From the NCBI GenBank assembly GCA_023427085.1, contig JAEZBO010000017.1:1-7474 (forward strand): a DNA stretch of 7,474 nucleotides. The letters are read 5' to 3'. How positions within the stretch are numbered: the first letter of the stretch is position 1; every line of letters begins with the position of its first letter. The notes under the pieces were generated by a model. The model saw nothing but the letters and a program-made list of their open reading frames with translations, had not been told where the DNA came from and made no database searches. Shown in pieces: positions 1-6,349 of this stretch. The translations under genes and the position numbers were made by a program. This stretch comes from Pseudomonadota bacterium. Lineage in GTDB: Bacteria; Pseudomonadota; Gammaproteobacteria; Burkholderiales; Burkholderiaceae_B.

Positions 1-2
1 CG

Positions 3-872
3 GGCCTGGCGCGGCGCAGCAGCCCGGCCTTGCTGCAGGCCGTCGACGCGGCCTACCAGCAAGCCGGCGAGCCCGGCGCCCGTTCGGCGCATGCGCTGCG
101 CTGGTTCGTGCCGCCGGCGCACTACGACACCCACGTCGATCTGATCGAACGGCTCGAACACCTGAGCGCCGTGCAGGCGGTCGCCGAGCGTCAGCTGCAA
201 GGCCTGTACCGCTGGCTGGCCGCCAGCCGGCTGGCGGTGCGCAGCCTGCGCATCGAACTCGAACACGAGCGCGGCCGCCATGCCCGGCCGCCCACCGTGC
301 TCGAGCTGTTCCTGGGCGAGCCGGCGTGGCAGGCGGCCCATCTGCAGGGGCCGCTGCAAGAACACTTCAGCCGGCTGGTCTGGGGCGGCCCGGTGGTCGG
401 GCTGCGCCTGCTCACGCTCGCGCTGGCCGAGCAGCCGGCACTGTCCGATCAGCTGTTTCCCGAACCCGGCCAGGCGCCCGAAGACTACCGGCGCCTGCTC
501 GATCTGCTGACGGCCCGGCTCGGCCACGACGGGCTGCTGTTTCCGCACGCCCGATCCGACCACCGGCCCGAGCACGCCAACCGCTGGTCGTCCGGCAAGC
601 CCGCGCCGACCGCGCTGCCGCCGCCCGGCGAACGGCCGTTCTGGCTGCTCGACGCCCCGCAGCCACTGGCGGTGCAGCAGCACCGGCCGGTCCACGGCAC
701 GCCGCTGACGCTGCTGCGCGGCCCCGAACGCATCGAAAGCGGCTGGTGGAGCGGCCAGTACCTCAAGCGCGACTACTTCATCGCGCAGGACGACGCCGGC
801 GCGCGGCTGTGGATCTTTCGCGAACGCATCGCCGACCAGCAGCACTGGTTTCTGCACGGCCTGTTCGGCTAG
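3..872 (+). CDS. imuB: ImuB, Y-family DNA polymerase-like mutagenesis protein (5'-truncated by the window edge)
   Basis: The frame is open from position 3 to a TAG at 870-872. It gives 289 visible residues, the C-terminal part of a protein usually about 480-510 residues long. ImuB resembles Y-family polymerases such as DinB but lacks catalytic acidic residues. In the ImuA-ImuB-DnaE2 system it acts as the adaptor that brings DnaE2 to the sliding clamp at lesions. The visible part covers the end of the polymerase-like fold (ALRWFVPPAHY, then a helical little-finger-like stretch) and the ImuB-type C-terminal region. The strongest signature is the end of the protein: GWWSGQYLKRDYFIAQDD, then RLWIFRER and WFLHGLFG at the terminus. 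No clear clamp-binding pentapeptide is visible, and the N-terminal half that would show the missing catalytic residues lies outside the window. The TTG at 30 is only an internal codon. dnaE2 follows 12 nt downstream, so the two genes are very probably co-transcribed and SOS-controlled from a promoter outside the window. Confidence 0.9.
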   Translation, partial: GLARRSSPALLQAVDAAYQQAGEPGARSAHALRWFVPPAHYDTHVDLIERLEHLSAVQAVAERQLQGLYRWLAASRLAVRSLRIELEHERGRHARPPTVLELFLGEPAWQAAHLQGPLQEHFSRLVWGGPVVGLRLLTLALAEQPALSDQLFPEPGQAPEDYRRLLDLLTARLGHDGLLFPHARSDHRPEHANRWSSGKPAPTALPPPGERPFWLLDAPQPLAVQQHRPVHGTPLTLLRGPERIESGWWSGQYLKRDYFIAQDDAGARLWIFRERIADQQHWFLHGLFG

Positions 873-884
873 GTCGCGGCTGCC

Positions 885-3800
885 ATGTCTTTGCCCCCGC
901 CCTCGCCCGCCGCCCTGCCGCCCGCCGCGCCCCCGCGCGGCGCGGGCGATGGTCTGCCGGCCTGCGTCGAGCTGTATTGCCTCTCGAACTTTTCCTTCCT
1001 GCGCGGCGCCTCCAGTCCCGAAGAGCTGGTCTACACCGCCGCGCGGCACGGCTACGAGGCGCTGGCGATCACCGACGAGTGTTCGCTGGCCGGCGTGGTG
1101 CGCGCCCATGCCGAGGTGCGCAAGCACAACGAGGCGCGGGTGGCGCTGGCCACCGAAACAGGCCGCGATCCGGCCCTCGCGCCGCGTTTGAAGCTGCTGA
1201 TCGGCAGCGAGCTGCGCGTCACGCCGCGCCACGGTGGCGAGCCTTTTGTGCTGGTCGCGCTGGCGCAGGACCGCGAGGGCTACGGCAACCTGGCCGAACT
1301 CATCACGCTGGCGCGCGCGCGCAGCGTCAAGGGCCAGTACCTGCTGCACCCGGAAGACCTGGCCAGTCCGGCGGCCGAGCACGCCCATCTGCGCGGGCTG
1401 CCCGGCTGTTTCGTGTTGCTGTGTCCGGTGGCCGGCCAGCCGGTGTCGGCCCTGTTCGAGCAGGCCGCCTGGGCCGCCGCGACCTTCGGCGCGCGCGCGC
1501 GCATGGGCCTGACGCTGCTGAACCACCCGGGCCAGGAGCTGCACCGCGCCGCGGTCGACCAGGCCGCCCGCCGCCATGGCATGCCGGTGGTGGCGGCCGG
1601 CCGGGTCGAGATGCACAGCCATACCCGCAAGCCGCTGCACGACACGCTGACCGCCATCCGGCTGGGCCAGCCGGTGGCCGAGTGCGGCTATGCGCTGGCG
1701 CCCAACGCCGACCAGCATCTGCGGCTGCGCAGCCGGCTGGCCAGCGACTATCCGCCCGAGGCGCTGGCCGAGGCGGTCGCGATCGCACGCGCCTGCACCT
1801 TCAGCCTGGACGAGATCCGCTATCACTACCCGCACGAGATCGTGCCCGAGGGCCACACACCGGCCTCCTACCTGCGGCAGGAGACCTGGGCCGGCGCGGC
1901 CGAGCGTTATCCCGATGGTGTGCCCGGCAAGGTCAAGGCGCAGATAGAAAAAGAGCTGGGCCTGATCGCGCAGCTCGAGTACGAGGCGTATTTCCTGACG
2001 GTCTACGACCTGGTCAAGTTCGCCCGCCGCGAAAGAATCCTGTGCCAGGGACGCGGCTCGGCGGCCAATTCGACCGTCTGTTATTGCCTGCACATCACCG
2101 AGGTCAACCCGGCCGAGACCTCGACGCTGTTCGAACGTTTCATCAGCGCCTCGCGCAAGGAGCCGCCCGATATCGACGTCGACTTCGAGCACTCGCGCCG
2201 CGAAGAGGTCATCCAGCACATCTATGAAAAATACGGCCGGCGCCGCGCCGCGCTGACCGCCGTGGTCATCAGCTACCGCACCCGCAGCGTGCTGCGCGAC
2301 ACCGGCCGCGCGCTGGGCGTGGACGAAGCCATCATCGACGGCGTCGCCAAACGGTTCCAGTGGTGGGACAAGGGCAATCAGCTGCTCGAGGTCATCGCCA
2401 GTCAGGGCCTGGCCGCCGACTCGCTGACCGCGCAGTTGTGGGCCAAGCTGGCCGAGCAGCTGCGTGGCTTTCCGCGCCACCTGTCGCAGCACCCCGGCGG
2501 CTTCGTGATCTCGCGCGGGCCGCTGCACCGGCTGGTGCCGATCGAGCCGGCCAGCATGGCCGGGCGCAGCGTGGTGCAGTGGGACAAGGACGATCTCGAA
2601 TCGCTCAAGCTGATGAAGGTCGACGTGCTGGCGCTGGGCATGCTGACGGTGCTGCGCCGCGCGCTGGACTGGATTTCGATCCGGCGCGGCCTGCCGTTCA
2701 AGATCCAGGACGTGCCGATCGGCGACGCCGCCACCTACGACATGATCTGCGCGGCCGACACCATCGGGGTGTTCCAGATCGAATCGCGCGCGCAGATGAC
2801 CATGCTGCCGCGGCTCAAGCCCCGGCAGTTCTACGACCTGGTCATCGAGGTGGCGATCGTGCGGCCCGGCCCGATCCAGGGCGGCATGGTGCATCCGTAT
2901 CTGCGACGCCGCAACGGCCTGGAAAAAGCCGATTCGCCGGGGCCCGAGGTCACGGCGGTCCTCGACCGCACGCTGGGCGTGCCGATCTTCCAGGAGCAGG
3001 TGATGCAGATCGCCATCGACGCGGCCGGTTTCACGCCGGACGACGCCGATCAGCTGCGCCGCTCGATGGCGGCCTGGAAACGCAAGGGGGGCGTCAACAG
3101 GTTCAGGCAGCCGCTGATCGACGGCCTGATCGCCAAGGGCTACCCGATCGCGTTCGCCGAAAACCTGTTCCGCCAGATCGAAGGCTTCGGCGAGTACGGT
3201 TTTCCGGAAAGCCATGCGGCCAGTTTTGCCAAGCTGGCCTATGTCAGCTCGTGGATCAAGCGCCACGAGCCCGAGGCCTTCCTGGCCGCGTTGCTGGACT
3301 CGCAGCCGATGGGGTTCTACGCGCCCGCGCAGCTGGTGCAGGATGCGCGGCGCCATCGCCACTATCCGGTCGAGGTGCTGACGGTCGACGTCAGCCACAG
3401 CGATGCCGAATGTACGCTGGTCGCGTCCGAGCGTGATCCGCGACGGGGCGAGGCTGACAGCGAGGCGGCGACAACGACGTCGGCGATGACGGCATCGTCG
3501 GCGGCAGAGACAGCCGCATCATCGGCAACTGAGACGGTTCCCGCGCCGGCCTGTGACGGCACGTCGACGGCGCCGTCGGGCCCGCGTCCGGCCGTGCGCC
3601 TGGGCTTGAAGCAGATCGTCGGCCTGTCCGAAGGCGCCGCCCAGCGCATCGAGCAGGCGCGCCGCGACGGCGCCTTCCACAACACCGGCGACCTGGCCCG
3701 GCGCGCCGCGCTGAATCGCCACGACCTGGACGCCTTGGCGGCCGCCGGCGCGCTGGCATCACTGGCCGGCCATCGCCGCCAGGCCCGCTGGGAAGCGGCC

Positions 3801-4295
3801 GGTGCGCTGCCCGAGCGTGGCCTGCTGCGTGACGCGCACCGCGACGAAGGCCAGGCCCCGCCCCTGAGCGCGCCGACCGAAGGCCAGGACATCCGCGCCG
3901 ACTACCAGAGCCTGACGCTGACGCTGGGCCGCCATCCGCTGGCCCTGCTGCGCGAGCGCCTGAGCGCCATGCGTTTTGCCACCGCACAGACGCTCAACAG
4001 CTATCCCAGCGGTCGCATCGCGCGCGCCTGCGGCATCGTCACGGTGCGTCAGCGCCCGCCCACCGCCAAGGGCACGATGTTCCTGACCATGGAAGACGAG
4101 ACCGGCACGATCAACGTGATCATCCGCACCGCCCTGCAACAGAAGCAGCGCCGCGAAACCGTGGCCTCTTACCTGCTGGGGGTCTATGGCATCTGGCAGA
4201 CGCACGATGGCGTGCGCCACCTGGTGGCGGGCCGGCTGGTCGATTGCAGCGACATGCTGGGCAAGCTCAACCCGCGCAGCCGCGATTTCCATTGA
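885..4295 (+). CDS. dnaE2: DnaE2, error-prone C-family DNA polymerase III alpha-type subunit
   Basis: This 1136-residue protein is the translesion polymerase of the imuA-imuB-dnaE2 cassette, responsible for damage-induced mutagenesis. An N-terminal PHP domain (about 27-300) begins CVELYCLSNFSFLRGAS and contains ITDECSLAG. The polymerase core follows, with GRGSAANS at 389-396 and the catalytic aspartates in PDIDVDF (D431, D433) and VDVLALGML (D580). Next come GFGEYGFPESHAASFA from 767, a helix-hairpin-helix-like region from about 903, and a C-terminal OB fold from about 1046. It ends in SRDFH, typical of DnaE2. The protein is longer than the usual 1030-1080 residues, mainly because of an Ala/Ser/Thr-rich insert near 849-902. 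The PHP domain has Y31 where family members usually have His, and RVEMH at 240-244 where DVHMH is common. The ATG at 885 is the only plausible in-frame ATG before the PHP domain. It lacks a strong Shine-Dalgarno, which fits translational coupling to imuB 12 nt upstream. The Pro/Ala-rich first 25 residues may be a non-conserved extension. Confidence 0.96.
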   Translation: MSLPPPSPAALPPAAPPRGAGDGLPACVELYCLSNFSFLRGASSPEELVYTAARHGYEALAITDECSLAGVVRAHAEVRKHNEARVALATETGRDPALAPRLKLLIGSELRVTPRHGGEPFVLVALAQDREGYGNLAELITLARARSVKGQYLLHPEDLASPAAEHAHLRGLPGCFVLLCPVAGQPVSALFEQAAWAAATFGARARMGLTLLNHPGQELHRAAVDQAARRHGMPVVAAGRVEMHSHTRKPLHDTLTAIRLGQPVAECGYALAPNADQHLRLRSRLASDYPPEALAEAVAIARACTFSLDEIRYHYPHEIVPEGHTPASYLRQETWAGAAERYPDGVPGKVKAQIEKELGLIAQLEYEAYFLTVYDLVKFARRERILCQGRGSAANSTVCYCLHITEVNPAETSTLFERFISASRKEPPDIDVDFEHSRREEVIQHIYEKYGRRRAALTAVVISYRTRSVLRDTGRALGVDEAIIDGVAKRFQWWDKGNQLLEVIASQGLAADSLTAQLWAKLAEQLRGFPRHLSQHPGGFVISRGPLHRLVPIEPASMAGRSVVQWDKDDLESLKLMKVDVLALGMLTVLRRALDWISIRRGLPFKIQDVPIGDAATYDMICAADTIGVFQIESRAQMTMLPRLKPRQFYDLVIEVAIVRPGPIQGGMVHPYLRRRNGLEKADSPGPEVTAVLDRTLGVPIFQEQVMQIAIDAAGFTPDDADQLRRSMAAWKRKGGVNRFRQPLIDGLIAKGYPIAFAENLFRQIEGFGEYGFPESHAASFAKLAYVSSWIKRHEPEAFLAALLDSQPMGFYAPAQLVQDARRHRHYPVEVLTVDVSHSDAECTLVASERDPRRGEADSEAATTTSAMTASSAAETAASSATETVPAPACDGTSTAPSGPRPAVRLGLKQIVGLSEGAAQRIEQARRDGAFHNTGDLARRAALNRHDLDALAAAGALASLAGHRRQARWEAAGALPERGLLRDAHRDEGQAPPLSAPTEGQDIRADYQSLTLTLGRHPLALLRERLSAMRFATAQTLNSYPSGRIARACGIVTVRQRPPTAKGTMFLTMEDETGTINVIIRTALQQKQRRETVASYLLGVYGIWQTHDGVRHLVAGRLVDCSDMLGKLNPRSRDFH
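3429..3590 (+). other. Low-complexity Ala/Ser/Thr-rich insert within DnaE2
   Basis: This in-frame segment (about residues 849-902) lies between HSDAECTLVAS and AVRLGLKQIVGLSEG. In most DnaE2 proteins these conserved blocks are joined by only a short linker. The insert is rich in Ala, Ser, Thr and Glu, has no hydrophobic core and is probably disordered. It contains an imperfect 24-bp tandem duplication at 3492-3515 and 3516-3539, encoding ASSAAETA then ASSATETV, with 16 of 24 bases the same. Its base and codon use is less GC-extreme than the flanking gene, with many ACA, TCA, GCA and ACG codons. The frame stays open through it, so it does not inactivate the gene. Confidence 0.75.
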
Positions 4296-4301
4296 GACGG
4301 G

Positions 4302-4319
4302 GGCGGGACAGTGCCCGCC
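4302..4319 (+). terminator. Hairpin just after the dnaE2 stop codon, possible terminator
   Basis: GGCGGG at 4302-4307 pairs perfectly with CCCGCC at 4314-4319 across the 6-nt loop ACAGTG, six bases after the dnaE2 stop codon. There is no T-run after the stem, so intrinsic termination is uncertain. It could instead stabilise the mRNA 3' end or act together with the tandem hairpins that follow. Its right arm is shared with the first copy of the tandem hairpin unit, so the two structures compete. Confidence 0.4.
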
Positions 4320-4386
4320 GCTCAAGGCCGGGCGACGCCTGCCGCTCAAGGCAGGAACAACGCCTGTCGCTCAGGGCAGGAACGGC
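4313..4386. repeat. Three tandem copies of a 24-25 bp hairpin unit between convergent dnaE2 and dadA
   Basis: The copies lie at 4313-4336, 4337-4361 and 4362-4386. All share a core of GCCyGyCGCTCArGGC type. Each can fold as a short stem around a GCTCAA/GCTCAG loop. Copy 2 has a perfect CCTGCC/GGCAGG stem. Copy 3 has CCTGTC/GGCAGG with one G-T pair. Copy 1 has GCCCGCC facing GGCCGGGC with one bulged base, so the stem survives sequence change between copies. Copy 3 contains the end of dadA: on the minus strand it reads TTC CTG CCC TGA (Phe-Leu-Pro-stop). Copy 2 also carries TTC CTG CCT TGA in the same orientation. Tandem duplication of the dadA terminal hairpin is the simplest explanation. The likely role is termination or 3'-end protection for both converging transcripts, but no T-tract is present. 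Confidence 0.7.
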
Positions 4387-5618
4387 GCCGGATCGATGGG
4401 CGGCGCGCGCTCGGCCATCAGCGCCTCGAGCAGCACCGCGCTGCCGCAAGCCAGCGTGAAACCCAGCGCGCCATGGCCGGCATTGAGCCACAGGTTGCCG
4501 GCCGCCTTCGAGCGCCCGATCAGCGGCCGCCCGTGCGGCGTGGCCGGCCGCACGCCGGCCCATTCGCTGGCCTGGTCCAGGTCGAGCGCGGGAAACACCT
4601 CGTGCACCTGCTGCTTGAGCAAGGCGATGCGGCGCGGATCGACGTGGTTGTCCTGCACGCCCATGTCGACCATGGCGGCGATGCGCAGCACGTCGCCAAC
4701 CCGTGCATAGACGATGCGCCGTTCGTAGTCGGTCACGCTGTAGGTCGGCGCGCTCGCGGCGTCGCCAGCCAAGGGCACGCTCAGGCTGTAGCCCTTCAGG
4801 CCGTACAAGGGCAGTTCGTGGCCGAGCGGCCGCAGCAGCTCGCGGCTGCCCAGCCCGGTGGCGACCACGTAGGCGTCGGCCTCGATGTCACCGTCGGGCG
4901 TCTGCGCGCCGACGATGCGCCCGGCCACGCGCTTGAGCCGCTGCACCGGCGTGTTCAAACGCACCGTCACGTTGGGCATGGCCTGCAGCCGCGCGAACAG
5001 CTCGCGCGTGAACACCATGCAATCGCCGGACTCTTCGCCGGCGGTATGGATGGCGCCGGCCAGCTGCGGACCCAGCGCGGCCAGCGCCGGCTCGTGCGCC
5101 AGGCATTGTTCGGCGTCCCAGACCTCTTGGTGGGCGCCATGGTCGGCCTGGTAGCGCACCAGCTCGCGGGCCTTGTCGAGCAGCGCCGGCGTGCGGTAGA
5201 CGATCAGCTTGCCGTTGCGTTGATGGCCGAACGACAGCGGTTCGTGTTCGAGCAAGGCATGCAGCGTGTCGCGGCTCAGGTAGGACAGCGTCAGCATCTG
5301 CGCGGTCGAGCGCTGCGCGGCCGTGGCGGTGCAGGCCTGCATGAAGCGCAGCGCCCAGCACCACTGCTGCGGGTCGAGCCGGGGCGTGAAGCGCAGCGGC
5401 GAGTCGGCGCGCAGCAGCCAGCCCGGCACGTTGGGCAAGACGCCGGGGCCGGCCAGCGGCGCGACGTAGCTATAGCTGAGCTGTCCACCATTGGCGTAGC
5501 TGGCGACTTCGGCGGGCTGCGCGCGCTCGTCGACCAGCGTGACGCCATGGCCCGCACGGGCCAGGAAATACGCCGTGCTGACGCCCACGACCCCCGCGCC
5601 GATCACGCATACCTGCAT
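4371..5618 (-). CDS. dadA: D-amino acid dehydrogenase small subunit (FAD-dependent)
   Basis: This FAD flavoprotein oxidatively deaminates D-amino acids such as D-alanine to the 2-oxo acid and ammonia. In the known family it sits on the inner face of the cytoplasmic membrane and passes electrons to the respiratory chain. At 415 residues it is near the family length of about 416-432. The N-terminal Rossmann fold begins MQVCVIGAGVVG, with GxGxxG at 7, 9 and 12 and D30 in TLVDER at the second strand. ANGGQLS (42-48) matches the DadA-type ANxGQxS block, as do LKGYSLSVPL mid-protein and GHGALGFTLACGS (381-393) near the C-terminus. The start at 5618 aligns with E. coli DadA (MRVVILGSG) and lies 9 nt after AGGAGG. 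The ATG at 5624 would add two residues but leaves only 3 nt of spacing. The C-terminus is short and ends FLP inside a repeated hairpin. No dadX racemase is adjacent. Other DadA-like amine oxidoreductases of the DAO family are possible, so the substrate is inferred from family resemblance. Confidence 0.9.
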   Translation of the reverse strand: MQVCVIGAGVVGVSTAYFLARAGHGVTLVDERAQPAEVASYANGGQLSYSYVAPLAGPGVLPNVPGWLLRADSPLRFTPRLDPQQWCWALRFMQACTATAAQRSTAQMLTLSYLSRDTLHALLEHEPLSFGHQRNGKLIVYRTPALLDKARELVRYQADHGAHQEVWDAEQCLAHEPALAALGPQLAGAIHTAGEESGDCMVFTRELFARLQAMPNVTVRLNTPVQRLKRVAGRIVGAQTPDGDIEADAYVVATGLGSRELLRPLGHELPLYGLKGYSLSVPLAGDAASAPTYSVTDYERRIVYARVGDVLRIAAMVDMGVQDNHVDPRRIALLKQQVHEVFPALDLDQASEWAGVRPATPHGRPLIGRSKAAGNLWLNAGHGALGFTLACGSAVLLEALMAERAPPIDPAPFLP

Positions 5619-5627
5619 CGCCATGTT

Positions 5628-5633
5628 CCTCCT
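5628..5633 (-). promoter_or_regulatory. Ribosome binding site of dadA (AGGAGG)
   Basis: The minus strand reads AGGAGG, a full Shine-Dalgarno sequence. It is 9 nt before the ATG at 5618 and only 3 nt before the ATG at 5624. The spacing favours 5618 as the true start. The leader palindromes end 3 bases upstream, so a stem there could affect access to this site. Confidence 0.8.
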
Positions 5634-5636
5634 GAA

Positions 5637-5660
5637 GCCGGCGCGCCGGCCCGGGCCGGC
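5637..5660. repeat. Overlapping perfect palindromes (three GCCGGC units) in the dadA leader
   Basis: GCCGGC occurs at 5637-5642, 5645-5650 and 5655-5660. Units one and two form a perfect 14-bp palindrome (5637-5650). Units two and three form a perfect 16-bp palindrome (5645-5660). They share the middle unit, so the two folds are mutually exclusive. The array lies between the predicted dadA promoter and its Shine-Dalgarno. It could be an operator, an mRNA leader structure, or chance in GC-rich DNA. Confidence 0.6.
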
Positions 5661-5675
5661 GCACGCTATCAGACC

Positions 5676-5704
5676 ATTGTCCCCTGCCTGCCGGCAGCCG
5701 GCAA
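5676..5704 (-). promoter_or_regulatory. Predicted sigma70-type promoter of dadA
   Basis: On the minus strand, TTGCCG (5699-5704) is separated by exactly 17 nt from GACAAT (5676-5681). They match the -35 consensus at 4 of 6 positions and the -10 consensus at 4 of 6. Transcription would start near 5669, giving a leader of about 50 nt. The spacer contains the perfect 10-bp palindrome CTGCCGGCAG at 5688-5697, well placed for a regulator. This is a by-eye prediction. Confidence 0.5.
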
Positions 5705-5837
5705 ATCGTTGGCGACCGCTGCACGCCGCGGCACGCGCGTGCGCGTCGGCAAGCGCGGCGACCGGCGCGGTACGGCCAGCGCCCAGCATTGCCCTGCAAG
5801 CCCTTCGAGCGCCGCGCGGTCCAGCCGAAGTCGGCCG

Positions 5838-5856
5838 AGACAGTACTATTCTGTCT
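5838..5856. promoter_or_regulatory. Inverted repeat upstream of yqeY, possible operator or promoter element
   Basis: AGACAG (5838-5843) and AGACAG on the opposite strand (CTGTCT at 5851-5856) flank the AT-rich 7-base centre TACTATT. It is the most AT-rich spot of the dadA-yqeY intergenic region. The TACTAT at 5844-5849 could be a -10 element for yqeY, although no good -35 sits 16-18 bases upstream. A regulator bound to the arms would cover it. The half-sites point the opposite way from a LexA box (CTGT-N8-ACAG), so LexA is unlikely. Confidence 0.4.
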
Positions 5857-5887
5857 TTATCGTCCACATCACCCCACAAGGTCCGCC

Positions 5888-6349
5888 ATGAGCACAGACA
5901 CGCTCAAACCCCGTCTCGCCGACGCCGTCAAACAAGCCATGCGCGCCAAACAAAGCGAGCGGCTTGGCACGCTGCGTTTCCTGCAGGCCGCCATCAAGCA
6001 GAAGGAAGTCGACGAGCGCCGCGAACTGAGCGATGCCGAGATCACCAGCATCATCGAAAAGCAGGTCAAGCAGCGCCGCGAATCGATCGCCGCGTTCGAG
6101 CAGGCCGGCCGCGCCGAGACCGCCGCCAGCGAACAGGCCGAAGTGGCCGTGCTGCAGGAGTTCCTGCCGCAGGCCGCCAGCGACGAGGAAGTGCAGGCCG
6201 CCATCGACGCCGCGATCGCGCAGGCCAGCGCCGACGGCGCCAGCGGCCCGGCGCTGATGGGCAAGGTGATGGCGGTGCTCAAGCCGGCGCTGGCTGGCCG
6301 CGCCGACATGTCGGCGGTGTCGCGTCAGGTCAAGGAAAAGCTGGGCTGA
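5888..6349 (+). CDS. yqeY: GatB/YqeY domain-containing protein
   Basis: This 153-residue soluble, mostly helical protein matches the YqeY family in length (about 147-150). The family resembles the tRNA-contacting tail domain of the GatB amidotransferase subunit. Its own function is not established, and a link to tRNA or aminoacylation is only suggested by homology. Family blocks seen are LRFLQAAIKQKEVDER (29-44), ELSDAEITSIIEKQVKQRRES (46-66), E82 and E85 before LQEFLPQ (89-95), and the C-terminal LMGKVMAVLKPALAGRADMS leading to the end at LG. The ATG at 5888 opens the conserved domain and follows AAGG (5878-5881) by about 6 nt, an adequate Shine-Dalgarno. In many proteobacteria yqeY sits between rpsU and dnaG. 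Neither is present here, so it appears monocistronic, between divergent dadA and a convergent thioesterase unit. Confidence 0.93.
   Translation: MSTDTLKPRLADAVKQAMRAKQSERLGTLRFLQAAIKQKEVDERRELSDAEITSIIEKQVKQRRESIAAFEQAGRAETAASEQAEVAVLQEFLPQAASDEEVQAAIDAAIAQASADGASGPALMGKVMAVLKPALAGRADMSAVSRQVKEKLG

Noticed and set aside
326..2227. A 633-residue open frame on the + strand overlapping imuB and dnaE2
   Set aside because: Its translation is Arg/Ala/Pro/Gly-rich with no family motif, and it runs out of frame through two genes with clear conserved blocks. This is the usual stop-poor shadow frame of GC-rich coding DNA.
5838..5856. LexA (SOS) box upstream of yqeY
   Set aside because: The half-sites are ACAG...CTGT, the reverse of the LexA arrangement CTGT...ACAG, and yqeY is not a known SOS gene.
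5625..5879. N-terminal extension of DadA to an ATG at 5879
   Set aside because: The added 85 residues are Arg/Ala-rich with no signal peptide or domain. They would cover the predicted promoter, palindromes and ribosome site, and they precede an N-terminal Rossmann motif that normally starts the protein.
4311..5891. A 526-residue open frame on the + strand opposite dadA
   Set aside because: It is the antisense shadow of dadA, with biased composition and no recognisable domain. dadA on the minus strand has complete family motifs and a strong ribosome site.
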